This document shows positions 34,612 through 42,500 of a stretch of DNA of 64,000 nucleotides, piece after piece (within the stretch, counting starts at the first letter, position 1; every line of letters begins with the position of its first letter). Below the pieces are notes generated by a model, which searched no databases, was not told the origin of the DNA, and saw nothing but the letters and a program-made list of their open reading frames with translations. A program made the position numbers and the translations under genes. Source of the DNA: CAZQRP01 sp964596125 (GTDB taxonomy: Bacteria > Chloroflexota > Dehalococcoidia > GIF9 > UBA5629); contig CAZQRP010000006.1 in assembly GCA_964596125.1 (NCBI GenBank), positions 62,001 through 126,000 of the forward strand. The letters run 5' to 3'.

Positions 34612-35217
34612 ATGGAGCAACGAGAGAAAAGGTATTACTACAATCTATATGAACTGGCGTCCGTAGTTAATTCAGCCGGCAGCCAGGAGAGAGTGCTTCG
34701 CAGCATCGTTGAGAATGTAACCAGGGCCTTAGAGGCCAAGGGATGCTCGCTGATGCTCCTGACACCTGACAGGAAAACCCTGCTTCATACGGTATCATAC
34801 GGGCTGAGCGATTGGTACGTACGAAAGGGGCCAGTGTCCGCCGACAGGAGCATCGCCGAAGCCCTGGAAGGCAGGCCTGTTGCCGTTATGAACGCTGCCG
34901 ACGACGACAGGATCCAGTATCAATTGCAGGCCAGACAGGAGGGGATTGCTTCTATACTCAGCGTGCCTATCATGCTGAGGGAGGAAGTAGTGGGTGTAAT
35001 GCGGGTGTACACTGCCGAGCCGCGCTACTTCACCGATGCCGATATCTATTTCGGGGGTGCAGCGGCCAATCTCGGTGCCATCGCCCTGGAAAATGCCAGG
35101 CTTTACGATGCTGTAAAAAAGGACTACGAAGAACTCAGGCTCGACCTGGCCGAATGGCGTGCCGCCCTCGGGTACGAGTGGGTAGCTGAAGAATCTGTGC
35201 TTCCACCGGAGGAATAA
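34612..35217 (+). CDS. GAF-domain protein
   Basis: About 201 residues. TTG 34597, ATG 34609 and ATG 34612 are in frame; GGGAGG at 34599-34604 suits 34612 best. A single GAF domain fills residues ~20-165: GSQERVLRSIVENVTRALEA, CSLMLLTPD, LHTVSYGLS, ISVPIMLREEVVGVMRVYT and FGGAAANLGAIALENARLY. No output domain is present, so it is a free-standing small-molecule sensor. Its G+C is visibly higher than neighbouring genes. It lies 112 bp past the terminator-bearing RNA element, which may control it. The ABM gene follows after 86 bp. Confidence 0.85.
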   Translation: MEQREKRYYYNLYELASVVNSAGSQERVLRSIVENVTRALEAKGCSLMLLTPDRKTLLHTVSYGLSDWYVRKGPVSADRSIAEALEGRPVAVMNAADDDRIQYQLQARQEGIASILSVPIMLREEVVGVMRVYTAEPRYFTDADIYFGGAAANLGAIALENARLYDAVKKDYEELRLDLAEWRAALGYEWVAEESVLPPEE

Positions 35218-35303
35218 GGACGAGGGTGGATCTGCAGGGACCGGGCTTAATAGTACGAAAAGGTGCGGCCCGACCTTACTGCGAGAAAAAAGGGGGTGAA
35301 ATT

Positions 35304-35633
35304 ATGGTCAGGGTTATTATTGAAAGGCACTGCCGGCAGGGCAAAGATGTAGCGATTGATATAGAAAGGTTTCTGGTAGACCTCCGGATTAAAGCCATAC
35401 ACCAGCATGGCTACATCTCCGGTGAGACGCTCAGGTCAGTAGATGATCCATTGCACTGGCTGGTCATCAGCACCTGGGTCAATGTTGACCATTGGAAAGC
35501 ATGGGAAGCAATGCCGGAGCGACGCCAGATAATAAGCAAGATGGAGCCCCTGCTGACTGCTCCGGAGAAAGTGTCAGTCTTCAGCTTTTCCCGGCGGGGT
35601 GGTGCCAGGTCCGCCCATACAATCGACAGGTAA
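35304..35633 (+). CDS. Antibiotic-biosynthesis-monooxygenase (ABM) fold protein
   Basis: About 109 residues from ATG 35304, which has AGGGGGTG upstream. The compact ferredoxin-like pattern VRVIIERHCRQGKD, GYISGETLRSVDDPLHWLVI and STWVNVDHWKAWEAMPER (~55-85) matches the ABM family (dimeric alpha/beta barrels; heme-degrading IsdG-like enzymes, quinol monooxygenases or unassigned). The Trp-rich centre is typical, but the heme-ligating residues of IsdG cannot be confirmed. It follows the GAF-domain gene on the same strand, so the two may act together in sensing or detoxifying a small molecule. Confidence 0.75.
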   Translation: MVRVIIERHCRQGKDVAIDIERFLVDLRIKAIHQHGYISGETLRSVDDPLHWLVISTWVNVDHWKAWEAMPERRQIISKMEPLLTAPEKVSVFSFSRRGGARSAHTIDR

Positions 35634-35701
35634 ATCGATCTGGTCAAAATATAGCTGAAACGTGGTCGTGTAAAAAATAAGACTACTGTTGCTAACCGAA
35701 T

Positions 35702-36313
35702 CTAGGGGCGGGTTTTCGCTTTCCGGCGTACAATCTTGAATATCGCTTTCAATAACATAACCACAGTTCCTATCGAGAAAATGATTACATCGCCGATTTT
35801 ATCCAGTGCAAATTCAATGCACCCTGCTATCTTATAGATTATGGATTTCTGCCCTGCTGGAGATGGCATAACATTTTTTACCAGAAGCTCCCTCTGCCTG
35901 ACAGGGGTCTCTGAGTCTACCAAATTCAGGTCAAAGCTTGTCTCCACCTCACTGATGTCTGTCTTGACGCCCTCCAATTTTGCAATCTCATTTTCAATAA
36001 CACTACCGCGGACGGTAAAGGTACCGGTTGAGTTGTTGACATCTACCTTGTAGTTCCCCGGCAGTGTCCTGTCTATAGTGAATTTCATGGGCATAGCGAC
36101 TTTTCGGGGCAGGCTCACTACCTCGGCAGCCACTACTTCATCATTTATTTTTAGAGTGATGGGGTAGATATTGGTAAAATCAGTGGTATTGGTCGCTTTA
36201 AAGGAAATAGTAACCGTTTCTCCTCCCCTGGCTTCAGCGCGGTCGATTTTCAGCTCAGCGATTCCGAATGGAGCGATAGTCGTCCTCACACGCCAGCGTC
36301 TAATCCTCCTCAT
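35702..36313 (-). CDS. Membrane protein with a CARDB/Ig-like domain
   Basis: About 203 residues from ATG 36313, which is preceded by AAGGGG; an open frame continues upstream to 36436 but lacks a ribosome-binding site. Residues ~20-110 look like a CARDB-type beta domain (ARGGETVTISFKATNTTDF, LPGNYKVDVNNSTGTFTVRG), and ~115-165 is a charged linker. A transmembrane helix near the C-terminus (VIIFSIGTVVMLLKAIF) is followed by a basic tail (KIVRRKAKTRP). There is no clear N-terminal signal peptide, so topology is uncertain. Function is unknown. Confidence 0.55.
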   Translation of the reverse strand: MRRIRRWRVRTTIAPFGIAELKIDRAEARGGETVTISFKATNTTDFTNIYPITLKINDEVVAAEVVSLPRKVAMPMKFTIDRTLPGNYKVDVNNSTGTFTVRGSVIENEIAKLEGVKTDISEVETSFDLNLVDSETPVRQRELLVKNVMPSPAGQKSIIYKIAGCIEFALDKIGDVIIFSIGTVVMLLKAIFKIVRRKAKTRP

Positions 36314-36782
36314 TTGTCCCCTTTGGAATAGACTGCCTGCCCGGTTATTTTTAATCATTCCTTCTGCCATTTCCGTATACCCGGTTCTTAATCGTCCGGC
36401 AGGGGTAAGGTCATGGTCCGGCCCATCGTCGAGCACGATCGAGACAGCTTATTCTGCTGCTAAGTAAAACACATAAGCGCCGGGATGGGCTATATGCTTA
36501 AAACCTAAAAAGGACACCGTCGATCGCAATCTCCAGCGATTCCAGTGCCCTTACTCCTTCCCATCTTCCCTGCTCCAACCTGACTTGTTACTTACTTCAC
36601 CTGATACTGTACCCGTAAAATATAAGCCCTCATCTGCGAGTTTGTCAATATCCCTGTACGATAGTTGTGAACAATTTGCAGTACATGCTGTAAATGGGCT
36701 ATGGTATGATATTTGAGTTCAAATATAGATTGCATGCTACACCCAAAATATGTTCAGTATTGATAGAGGAGGAATTACTGCG
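36314..36782. other. Divergent intergenic region, 469 bp
   Basis: No gene recognised. An extended -10 box, TGGTATGAT (36702-36710), lies about 70 bp ahead of the LUD gene and probably serves it. No strong repeat is seen. Confidence 0.45.
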
Positions 36783-37526
36783 ATGCCAGATATGTCACAA
36801 AGGATTGGACTAACTTTGAAATCCCTGAATGCGAACCATTTTGATGCGCGTTCAGCGCGGACGGCAGATGAGGCCAGGAAGATAATACTGGAGATGATAC
36901 CTTTGACAGCCAGCATAGGGGTCGGAGATTCGGCGACTCTGAGGCAAATAGGTATTCTTGATGACCTGGCCCGGCGCAAGTCCAGGCTGATAAATCCCTT
37001 TACCCTCAAGCTGACTCAAGGTACGGCGGAAAAACCACCTAAACACGGGCGATTAATAGAGACGGCCAGGAGGGCTTTAAACTGCGACGTATTCTTAACC
37101 GGCAGCAATGCCGTAACCGAGGATGGCAAGATCGTGAGCATAGACCGTGCTGGCAATAGAGTTGCCGGGATAATCTTCGGCGCACCAAGGGTTATTTTGG
37201 CTGTGGGCAGGAATAAACTAGTGAAAGATGTGGATGAAGCCGTTTATCGCATTAAAAATGTAATCGCGCCTGCTCATGCCCTCCGGAAGGGACGCAAAAC
37301 GCCCTGTGCCGCGACCGGGAGATGTACTGACTGCGATAGCCCGGACAGGGTTTGCAGCGTAACAATCATTCTGGAAAAGAAGCCGCTATATACCGACCTG
37401 TCTATTGTCCTCATTGATGAGGACCTGGGCCTGGGCTGGGACCCTGCCTGGGACAACCAGCGCATCACTGAGATCAGGTCCAACTACTACCGGAATACGT
37501 GGGCCTTCCTTTTCCCGAAACCATGA
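36783..37526 (+). CDS. LUD-domain (LutC/YkgG-like) protein
   Basis: About 247 residues; ATG 36783 has GAGGAGG upstream. IGVGDSATLRQIGILDDL (~43-60), CDVFLTGSNAVTEDGKIV (~100-117) and GAPRVILAVGRNKLVKD (~130-146) are typical of the LUD family, whose members (LutB/LutC) act in lactate utilisation. The C-terminal part has CAATGRCTDCDSPDRVC (~178-194), a short Cys cluster that may bind metal, unlike simple LutC. No LutA or LutB partner lies nearby, so the lactate assignment is weak. Many isolated LUD proteins are of unknown function. Confidence 0.8.
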   Translation: MPDMSQRIGLTLKSLNANHFDARSARTADEARKIILEMIPLTASIGVGDSATLRQIGILDDLARRKSRLINPFTLKLTQGTAEKPPKHGRLIETARRALNCDVFLTGSNAVTEDGKIVSIDRAGNRVAGIIFGAPRVILAVGRNKLVKDVDEAVYRIKNVIAPAHALRKGRKTPCAATGRCTDCDSPDRVCSVTIILEKKPLYTDLSIVLIDEDLGLGWDPAWDNQRITEIRSNYYRNTWAFLFPKP

Positions 37527-37602
37527 TGAATAAGTTCATTCCAGTGGCTTACATACCGCAATTAATTTGTTTAAATCTTGACTCTTAAGTTCATTATGGT
37601 AC

Positions 37603-38106
37603 TTATGTTATCTTTGGCATCTGTAATCCAGTATTTTTACTACCACAGTTACTACATTGAGATATCGTTATTTCATACGTAGGAAGTATATAACCACAAT
37701 CAAAGCATTCTAACCAATAAATCGGACTTCCATCATTCCATAACCATTGCATCGAACTAACAATATCATCGGACTGAATCCCCATAAGACTACTAGGATA
37801 AGACGACCCAACAATAATATATTCTTGATTTCCACTCTGAGGTTCAATGTAAATTAAACCATAGTCAGTTTCAAAACCTATAATTGCGTGCGCAATATCT
37901 ATACCTTCAAAATAAACAATTACACAAGCACATCTCATTCCTAAATTTGTAGCTTGATCAAAAACGTCCTTGGTAAAATGAGTACATACCCTGTAAGGAT
38001 ACTCATATTGCTGATGACGAACCCAAGGAAGTTCCGATAAAAACATCTTTACTTCAAGCAATAAAGGATTGTGTAAATCCATTTTGAAAGTTACCATATG
38101 CAACAA
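37603..38106 (-). CDS. Papain/transglutaminase-like protein with C-terminal zinc ribbon
   Basis: 167 residues. The core (~38-100) has YRVCTHFTKDVFDQA, with a candidate catalytic Cys; VYFEGIDIAHAIIGFE, with a candidate His; and LIYIEPQSG, with a conserved acidic residue in the third position. This order resembles small transglutaminase-like proteins found mainly in archaea and some bacteria. The C-terminus has CFDCGYILP and CSNCGSKN (~138-160), a zinc ribbon. Substrate unknown. The AT-rich base composition and lack of related neighbours suggest a recently gained gene. A 33-bp promoter-like element lies upstream. Confidence 0.6.
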   Translation of the reverse strand: MLHMVTFKMDLHNPLLLEVKMFLSELPWVRHQQYEYPYRVCTHFTKDVFDQATNLGMRCACVIVYFEGIDIAHAIIGFETDYGLIYIEPQSGNQEYIIVGSSYPSSLMGIQSDDIVSSMQWLWNDGSPIYWLECFDCGYILPTYEITISQCSNCGSKNTGLQMPKIT

Positions 38107-38164
38107 TAATCAGGGTAATGATCCTTAATGTAACTGGTGTGTCTCTCTTCTACCCCTCTAGCAA

Positions 38165-38197
38165 CGATTATACACCCAGCTAAAGCGAGATGGAATA
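38165..38197 (-). promoter_or_regulatory. Promoter-like 33-bp element, copy B (TTCCAT-17-TATAAT)
   Basis: Minus strand. TATAAT is the complement of 38167-38172 and TTCCAT lies 17 bp upstream of it. 29 of 33 positions equal copy A at 3292-3324, including most of the spacer. It gives a leader of about 54 nt for the gene at 37603-38106. Confidence 0.6.
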
Positions 38198-38243
38198 TCT
38201 AGGAAGAAAGCATTAAGGCAGGATCGATTAAGTGAGATTAAGA

Positions 38244-38310
38244 AGATGCAGAAATGCAAAAAAGCAGGCTATTTAAATATATCTATAGATTCTAGTTCTT
38301 TTCTGCATCT
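38244..38310. repeat. 11-bp perfect inverted repeat with a 45-nt AT-rich interior
   Basis: AGATGCAGAAA (38244-38254) and TTTCTGCATCT (38300-38310) flank an AT-rich stretch (TTTAAATATATCTATAG). It lies in the gap between two divergent genes and could be a structured RNA, a small mobile-element footprint or an operator pair. Confidence 0.45.
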
Positions 38311-38458
38311 ATGCATGAAAAGGGCAAGTATAGTTTTAGCTGACTTGAATAGCTGAAGTCTCAAAGAAATATTTGCCGGCAACATAGATTGAGTGTCTCA
38401 AATACACGGCCTGTTGATATAATTAAACAGAGAGAATAATTTTCAAATCTTATTAAAT

Positions 38459-39352
38459 ATGGATACAAGTAATATATACTCAATCTACAGTGACGAGAGC
38501 GGAATATTTGATAAACGTTTTCAGGCTATTGCACTGGTCTCTGGACTAAATGTGATTCTGCTACAACTTAGAAATAAGCTCCAAGATATTTTAAACGAGA
38601 ATGGTATCGATGAGATTAAATTCGCAGAGGTTAGAACACATCAACCGAAATTGCTGACAGCACATGCTTTCATAAAATGTGTGGTTAGAGAGTATGCAAG
38701 TCAGAAGAAATGCAGGATAGATGTACTTATCTGGGATACTCAAGATATGCGCCACGCCATAAAAGGGAGAGACGATGTCACCAATTTAGGGATTATGTAT
38801 TATAGGTTGCTAACGCATGCAGCGAGGAGGTGGAAACAAGCAGAATGGCACTTATACCCAGATGTAAATCCTGAGATTAACTGGGATGAAATTGCTAATT
38901 TTCTGAATAAAACACCTTTGTCACCTTCGACAACTCACTTGCTTCCGCTTTTGAATTTAGAAAAAGATATTCAATTAATAAAGTTCAATGAAATTCGGCC
39001 GACGGATTCATTGCATGAACCCCTCATTCAGCTTGCTGATATATTTGCTGGCATGGGTAGATTCAGCAGGGAAGAAGGTGATCAATGTATACAATGGTTA
39101 AACACACGTGGGAATTTAGAACAATTAAAACTGCCTAATTTTCCCTGTGGAAGCGATGCTATGGACGATATCATTGAAACAAAGCAAAATCGCTACAAAT
39201 TAATAGGTGAGTTCTATCATACATGTAGACGTAATAAAATGGGTGTTAGTCTTAGAGATGAAAGATGCTTATGGACACCCAATCCAAGTAATCCTATTAA
39301 CTTCTGGAATTATGAACCACAACACGAATTTGATAAAGCTCCTATAATATAA
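38459..39352 (+). CDS. DUF3800-domain protein
   Basis: 297 residues. The family landmarks are present: IYSDESGIFD (~9-18) with an Asp-Glu pair, EIKFAEVR (~51), a basic central block (~60-120) and LIQLADIFAGMGR (~188-200), where the Asp pairs with the N-terminal acidic motif in a predicted RNase H-like fold. DUF3800 proteins are widespread and patchy, often next to mobile or defence genes; a nuclease role is predicted but not proven. The start lacks a Shine-Dalgarno sequence. The gene is AT-rich, isolated and flanked by inverted repeats on both sides, which suggests horizontal gain. Confidence 0.8.
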   Translation: MDTSNIYSIYSDESGIFDKRFQAIALVSGLNVILLQLRNKLQDILNENGIDEIKFAEVRTHQPKLLTAHAFIKCVVREYASQKKCRIDVLIWDTQDMRHAIKGRDDVTNLGIMYYRLLTHAARRWKQAEWHLYPDVNPEINWDEIANFLNKTPLSPSTTHLLPLLNLEKDIQLIKFNEIRPTDSLHEPLIQLADIFAGMGRFSREEGDQCIQWLNTRGNLEQLKLPNFPCGSDAMDDIIETKQNRYKLIGEFYHTCRRNKMGVSLRDERCLWTPNPSNPINFWNYEPQHEFDKAPII

Positions 39353-39719
39353 GTTGTTGCTCTACTCACTTGTTGAATTCTCAAGCTTGTCTAGAAAAAA
39401 TCTCAAGACAAACTACATGCAAAACATGACCTTTTCCTGTTTAATCAAGTCTTTAATCATTGAGCTTCAACTATATCTACTTTTTGGGACTGCGTAGGTA
39501 CCTTTACAAAAACCTGCTTGGTAAGACGGCGTAGCCGTCTTACCATAGTAGACAGGAGAGCATGATGAAAAGTAACTTAGTAATCCGAAGAACATGCTCT
39601 ACTAGCAAAATAAGCATACTAAGCCAGTGTGATGCACTTGCGGCTGTCAAAGAGATTTTGCTGTGTAGTACTTAACATAGCTACCGAGAGATTACCGGGC
39701 AAGTTGACGAGAAAATAGT
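39353..39719. other. Intergenic region with several inverted repeats, 367 bp
   Basis: Besides the palindrome at 39519-39545 it has a second stem (AGAGCATG 39557-39564 with CATGCTCT 39593-39600) and a weak one (TTGTCT 39387 with AGACAA 39406). A 36-codon ORF from ATG 39564 lies inside but is not convincing. It may hold a structured RNA or mobile-element end. Confidence 0.4.
39519..39545. repeat. Perfect 12-bp inverted repeat, 3-nt loop
   Basis: TGGTAAGACGGC and GCCGTCTTACCA flank the loop GTA. This is the strongest hairpin in the window. No T-run follows, so it is not a simple terminator. Confidence 0.7.
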
Positions 39720-39929
39720 CTACCTTTTTACCTTCTCTTTTAAGTGCCAGTTAATGTTCTCCGGGTACACCGTATATGTAAACTCCACTTCACCAGTTGT
39801 TTTGCTGATTGCTTTTCTTTTCCTACCACGACCAAAAATCCTTACGTCAACAAGCACTAGTGGATCGTTAAGCTCAGCATAAGCCGGGTTTTGGCCTTGA
39901 TAATCAGAAATGTATTTCCAGCCTCGCAT
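39720..39929 (-). CDS. Small hypothetical protein
   Basis: 69 residues with AAAAGGGA about 5 bp before the ATG. The N-terminus is WKYISDYQGQNPAY and the rest is basic: VRIFGRGRKRKAISKTTGEV, then YTVYPENINWHLKEKVKR. The composition is protein-like and soluble, with no recognised domain. It lies in the AT-rich stretch, convergent with the DUF3800 gene and 367 bp from it. Confidence 0.5.
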   Translation of the reverse strand: MRGWKYISDYQGQNPAYAELNDPLVLVDVRIFGRGRKRKAISKTTGEVEFTYTVYPENINWHLKEKVKR

Positions 39930-40232
39930 GACATTCCCTTTTCTAACATTCTAAATGATTCAACATATGTTTAAAATACTTATTTATAAGACTGTTACTA
40001 AATATACGGCGAAATTAAGATTTGTGCATCTTTGAAGCAATATTCCTTAGATCTACCTTTCTTGCCTTCATGCTAACTTAGTAAAGGCTCATCCAAAGCT
40101 TTTATAACAAGGCGTTTGAATGGGTGCTGCGCACTCCTCCTTATGCGTACTATTAATCCTAAGTTGTTCATATCTAAGTAATCTCTTCATAGTCTTAAAA
40201 CCATCTACTCATTAAACCAGTATCACATGACA
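39930..40232. other. Intergenic region, 303 bp
   Basis: AT-rich. No gene, repeat or RNA structure could be supported. Confidence 0.4.
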
Positions 40233-40418
40233 TTATCCATAATCTCTATATTTGAGCCATTCGTGACCATCTTTTTTCAATAGCCGCTCATCAAAATTTT
40301 CTTTGCCCTTGAATGGCCACAGCAAGCGCGATTTATCCCGGAAAACATTTGGCAACGGTGGCGATGTTGTCTTTGTGGCATCATATGCTAAAATAAATTG
40401 CTTGTGGTGAAACATCAT
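40233..40418 (-). CDS. Doubtful small protein, divergent from the GTPase gene
   Basis: 61 residues with a protein-like composition (WPFKGKENFDERLLKKDGHE) but no ribosome-binding site; its start codons overlap the GTPase start. It covers the whole GTPase promoter region, so it may be chance. It could also be the tail of a gene whose front has been lost. Confidence 0.25.
   Translation of the reverse strand: MMFHHKQFILAYDATKTTSPPLPNVFRDKSRLLWPFKGKENFDERLLKKDGHEWLKYRDYG
40367..40394 (+). promoter_or_regulatory. Extended -10 promoter for the GTPase gene
   Basis: TTGTCT (40367-40372), 16-bp spacer, and TGC directly before TAAAAT (40389-40394). GTGGTGA at 40404-40410 then serves as ribosome-binding site for ATG 40417. 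Confidence 0.45.
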
Positions 40419-41394
40419 GCCGGCAAATTTACCACCCCAGTATTTCGAAGCTGAGAAGCGTCTTAGAACGGCAAAGAGCCCCGAAGAGAAGATCGAGGCC
40501 CTTCAAACGATGCTTGCTATCATGCCCAGGCATAAGGGCACCGATAAGCTCCATGCCGATCTGAGGAGGAAAATCGCCAAAATATCTGAAGAGGCGGAGA
40601 GAAAATACGCTACCAGCAGGGCAAGCTTTTACATCAGAAAAGAAGGTGCCGGACAGGTAGTGTTGATCGGCCCACCCAATTCCGGCAAGTCGCAATTACT
40701 GGCAGCCACTACCGAGGCACTCCCCGATATAGCAGACTACCCTTACACCACCAAAGCTCCGGTAATAGGCATGATGAAATTTGAAAATGTTCAAATCCAG
40801 CTCGTCGATACACCACCGATAACGATACGGGACTCCCGGACCTGGCTCAACAATATCGCCAGAAATGCCGACCTTATCGCCGTCATTGTCGACCTGAGTT
40901 CCCGGCCGGCGGAACAGGTGGAGACCGTGCTTCAAGAGCTGGAAGGTATGGGCATACTGCCTGCCGCAAATGGTGTAACAGAAACAACCATAGGCAGGCA
41001 CCAGAGTAAAATGTTGATCGTTGGAAATAAGAATGACCTGGAGAATGCCGGTACCGGCGGCCGAGAACTGGTCAGGAAATATGGTGCCAGGTTTCCCGTG
41101 ATTACAATCTCAACTATAGATGGCTCCAGCCTGGAAGAGCTGAAGAGAGGACTTTTCAAAGCCCTGGATATTATCCGGGTACATACCAAAAGTCCGGGAA
41201 TAAAAGCTGACTTAAGCGACCCGATGATCATGAAAAAGGGCAGCACAATAAAAGATGCCGCCGAATCCGTTCATAAAGACTTCCGGAGCAAGCTTAAATA
41301 TGCCCTGGTATGGGGCTCGGGAAAATTCGACGGCCAGAGAGTCAGCCAGGACCACGTTCTCCAGGATAACGATATAATAGAGCTGCACATCTAA
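40417..41394 (+). CDS. DRG/Obg-like GTPase with C-terminal TGS domain
   Basis: 325 residues. An N-terminal helical region (~1-85) precedes the G domain: G1 GPPNSGKSQ (~88-96), G3 DTPP (~128; usually DxPG), G4 GNKNDLE (~203) and a G5-like ISTIDG (~230). The last ~75 residues form a TGS domain (SDPMIMKKGSTIKDAAESVH, VLQDNDIIELHI). DRG-type GTPases associate with ribosomes or RNA; archaeal and eukaryotic DRGs are the closest known pattern, while bacterial ones are less common. It is convergent with the ADP-ribosylglycohydrolase gene; their stops overlap by 4 bp. Confidence 0.88.
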   Translation: MPANLPPQYFEAEKRLRTAKSPEEKIEALQTMLAIMPRHKGTDKLHADLRRKIAKISEEAERKYATSRASFYIRKEGAGQVVLIGPPNSGKSQLLAATTEALPDIADYPYTTKAPVIGMMKFENVQIQLVDTPPITIRDSRTWLNNIARNADLIAVIVDLSSRPAEQVETVLQELEGMGILPAANGVTETTIGRHQSKMLIVGNKNDLENAGTGGRELVRKYGARFPVITISTIDGSSLEELKRGLFKALDIIRVHTKSPGIKADLSDPMIMKKGSTIKDAAESVHKDFRSKLKYALVWGSGKFDGQRVSQDHVLQDNDIIELHI

Positions 41395-42341
41395 TGCCGG
41401 TTACCATTCCTTCTTTGAAGTTGAATCTGCCATAGTTGTTCCGCCAGTTCCTCTATATATGGTCTATTTTCAAGCTTGGTCCGCCACTTCTCCGGTATAG
41501 AATCAATCCCCAGATACGCCCCCGAAATAGCACCGGTCATCGCACCTATGGTATCGGTATCACCGCCAAGGCTGATTGCGTACAGAACAGCTTCGTTAAA
41601 CGAAAAGGGATGAGACAGGAACGAATATAGCGCCGTGGGCACCGAATTGAAAGCTTCAATGCCGTTCCCCAGCCCGGCAATAACATCACCTTTAGTAGCT
41701 CCCGCCAGGAGCACAGCTATTTTCTCCAGCTTCTGCCGATACACATCATGGCGGATACAACGGCCCAGCTCGGCTACGACATCCCGAGGCTTAAAGACAC
41801 CGGCCGGGTCCATACGTACAGCCAGGGCAACAGCAGAGGCCTGCAAAGCTGCCCCCTCTTTGCCCAGCTCATGACTGTGGGTAATCCGGCTTGACTGGTG
41901 AGCTGCCTTTTCCAGCTCGAACAAGTCATCATAATAGAAAGCCCCTATCGGGGCGATCCTCATAGCCGAGCCATTGCCGTAGGAACCACCGTGATACAGC
42001 AATTCGGCAACCCTGTCCCAGGCCTCCCCTGCCCTCATCAATCGGAACAGGCGCGGTGGCCCCGGTCCATAGCCGCGCCACGGCTCACGCTCGAAATTCT
42101 TCATAAAGGTATATGCCATATGTTCACCGTTAAAACCTTTGCTTTCAACTAACGACTCAGCGATACCAATCATCATGTGAGTATCATCGGTATATACCAG
42201 GGCTTCTCTCGTATCGGCCATCCTCTCGATTTCCTCGATCTCAGTCCGGTACCATCCTTCAAAGCCGGCACCCAGGGCATCGCCCACACTGCTGCCGACC
42301 AAAGAGCCCAGGAATTTTGACTTTACAACGTCACTGTCCAT
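41391..42341 (-). CDS. ADP-ribosylglycohydrolase-family protein
   Basis: 316 residues. SLVGSSVGDALGAGFEGW (~11-28), YTDDTHMMIGIAESL (~50-64) and SLGGDTDTIGAMTGAISG (~262-279) are the metal-binding motifs of the DraG/ARH family, with the two Mg sites formed by the DDT and DTD triplets. The enzymes remove ADP-ribose from proteins or small molecules. No ADP-ribosyltransferase gene is visible nearby, so the substrate is open. Upstream on the minus strand, a TGTATAAT -10 box lies about 45 bp ahead of the start. Confidence 0.9.
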   Translation of the reverse strand: MDSDVVKSKFLGSLVGSSVGDALGAGFEGWYRTEIEEIERMADTREALVYTDDTHMMIGIAESLVESKGFNGEHMAYTFMKNFEREPWRGYGPGPPRLFRLMRAGEAWDRVAELLYHGGSYGNGSAMRIAPIGAFYYDDLFELEKAAHQSSRITHSHELGKEGAALQASAVALAVRMDPAGVFKPRDVVAELGRCIRHDVYRQKLEKIAVLLAGATKGDVIAGLGNGIEAFNSVPTALYSFLSHPFSFNEAVLYAISLGGDTDTIGAMTGAISGAYLGIDSIPEKWRTKLENRPYIEELAEQLWQIQLQRRNGNRH

Positions 42342-42500
42342 TTAATCGCCCCACAGCGTGGTCCGGGACTTCCCTTATCAGTCTATTATACACTACCAAA
42401 CTGTATTGACTTCCCTGTGAAGTGGGCGCTATTCTATACAATACCAAGCATACTGTGTTCGCGGAAACCGGCCAGGTACTACAATAATTAAGGAGGAACA

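Noticed and set aside
39564..39674. 36-codon ORF from ATG 39564 with AGGAG upstream
   Set aside because: Low-complexity Ser/Cys/Leu composition with no family signal, and it overlaps a hairpin. Not strong enough to list as a gene.
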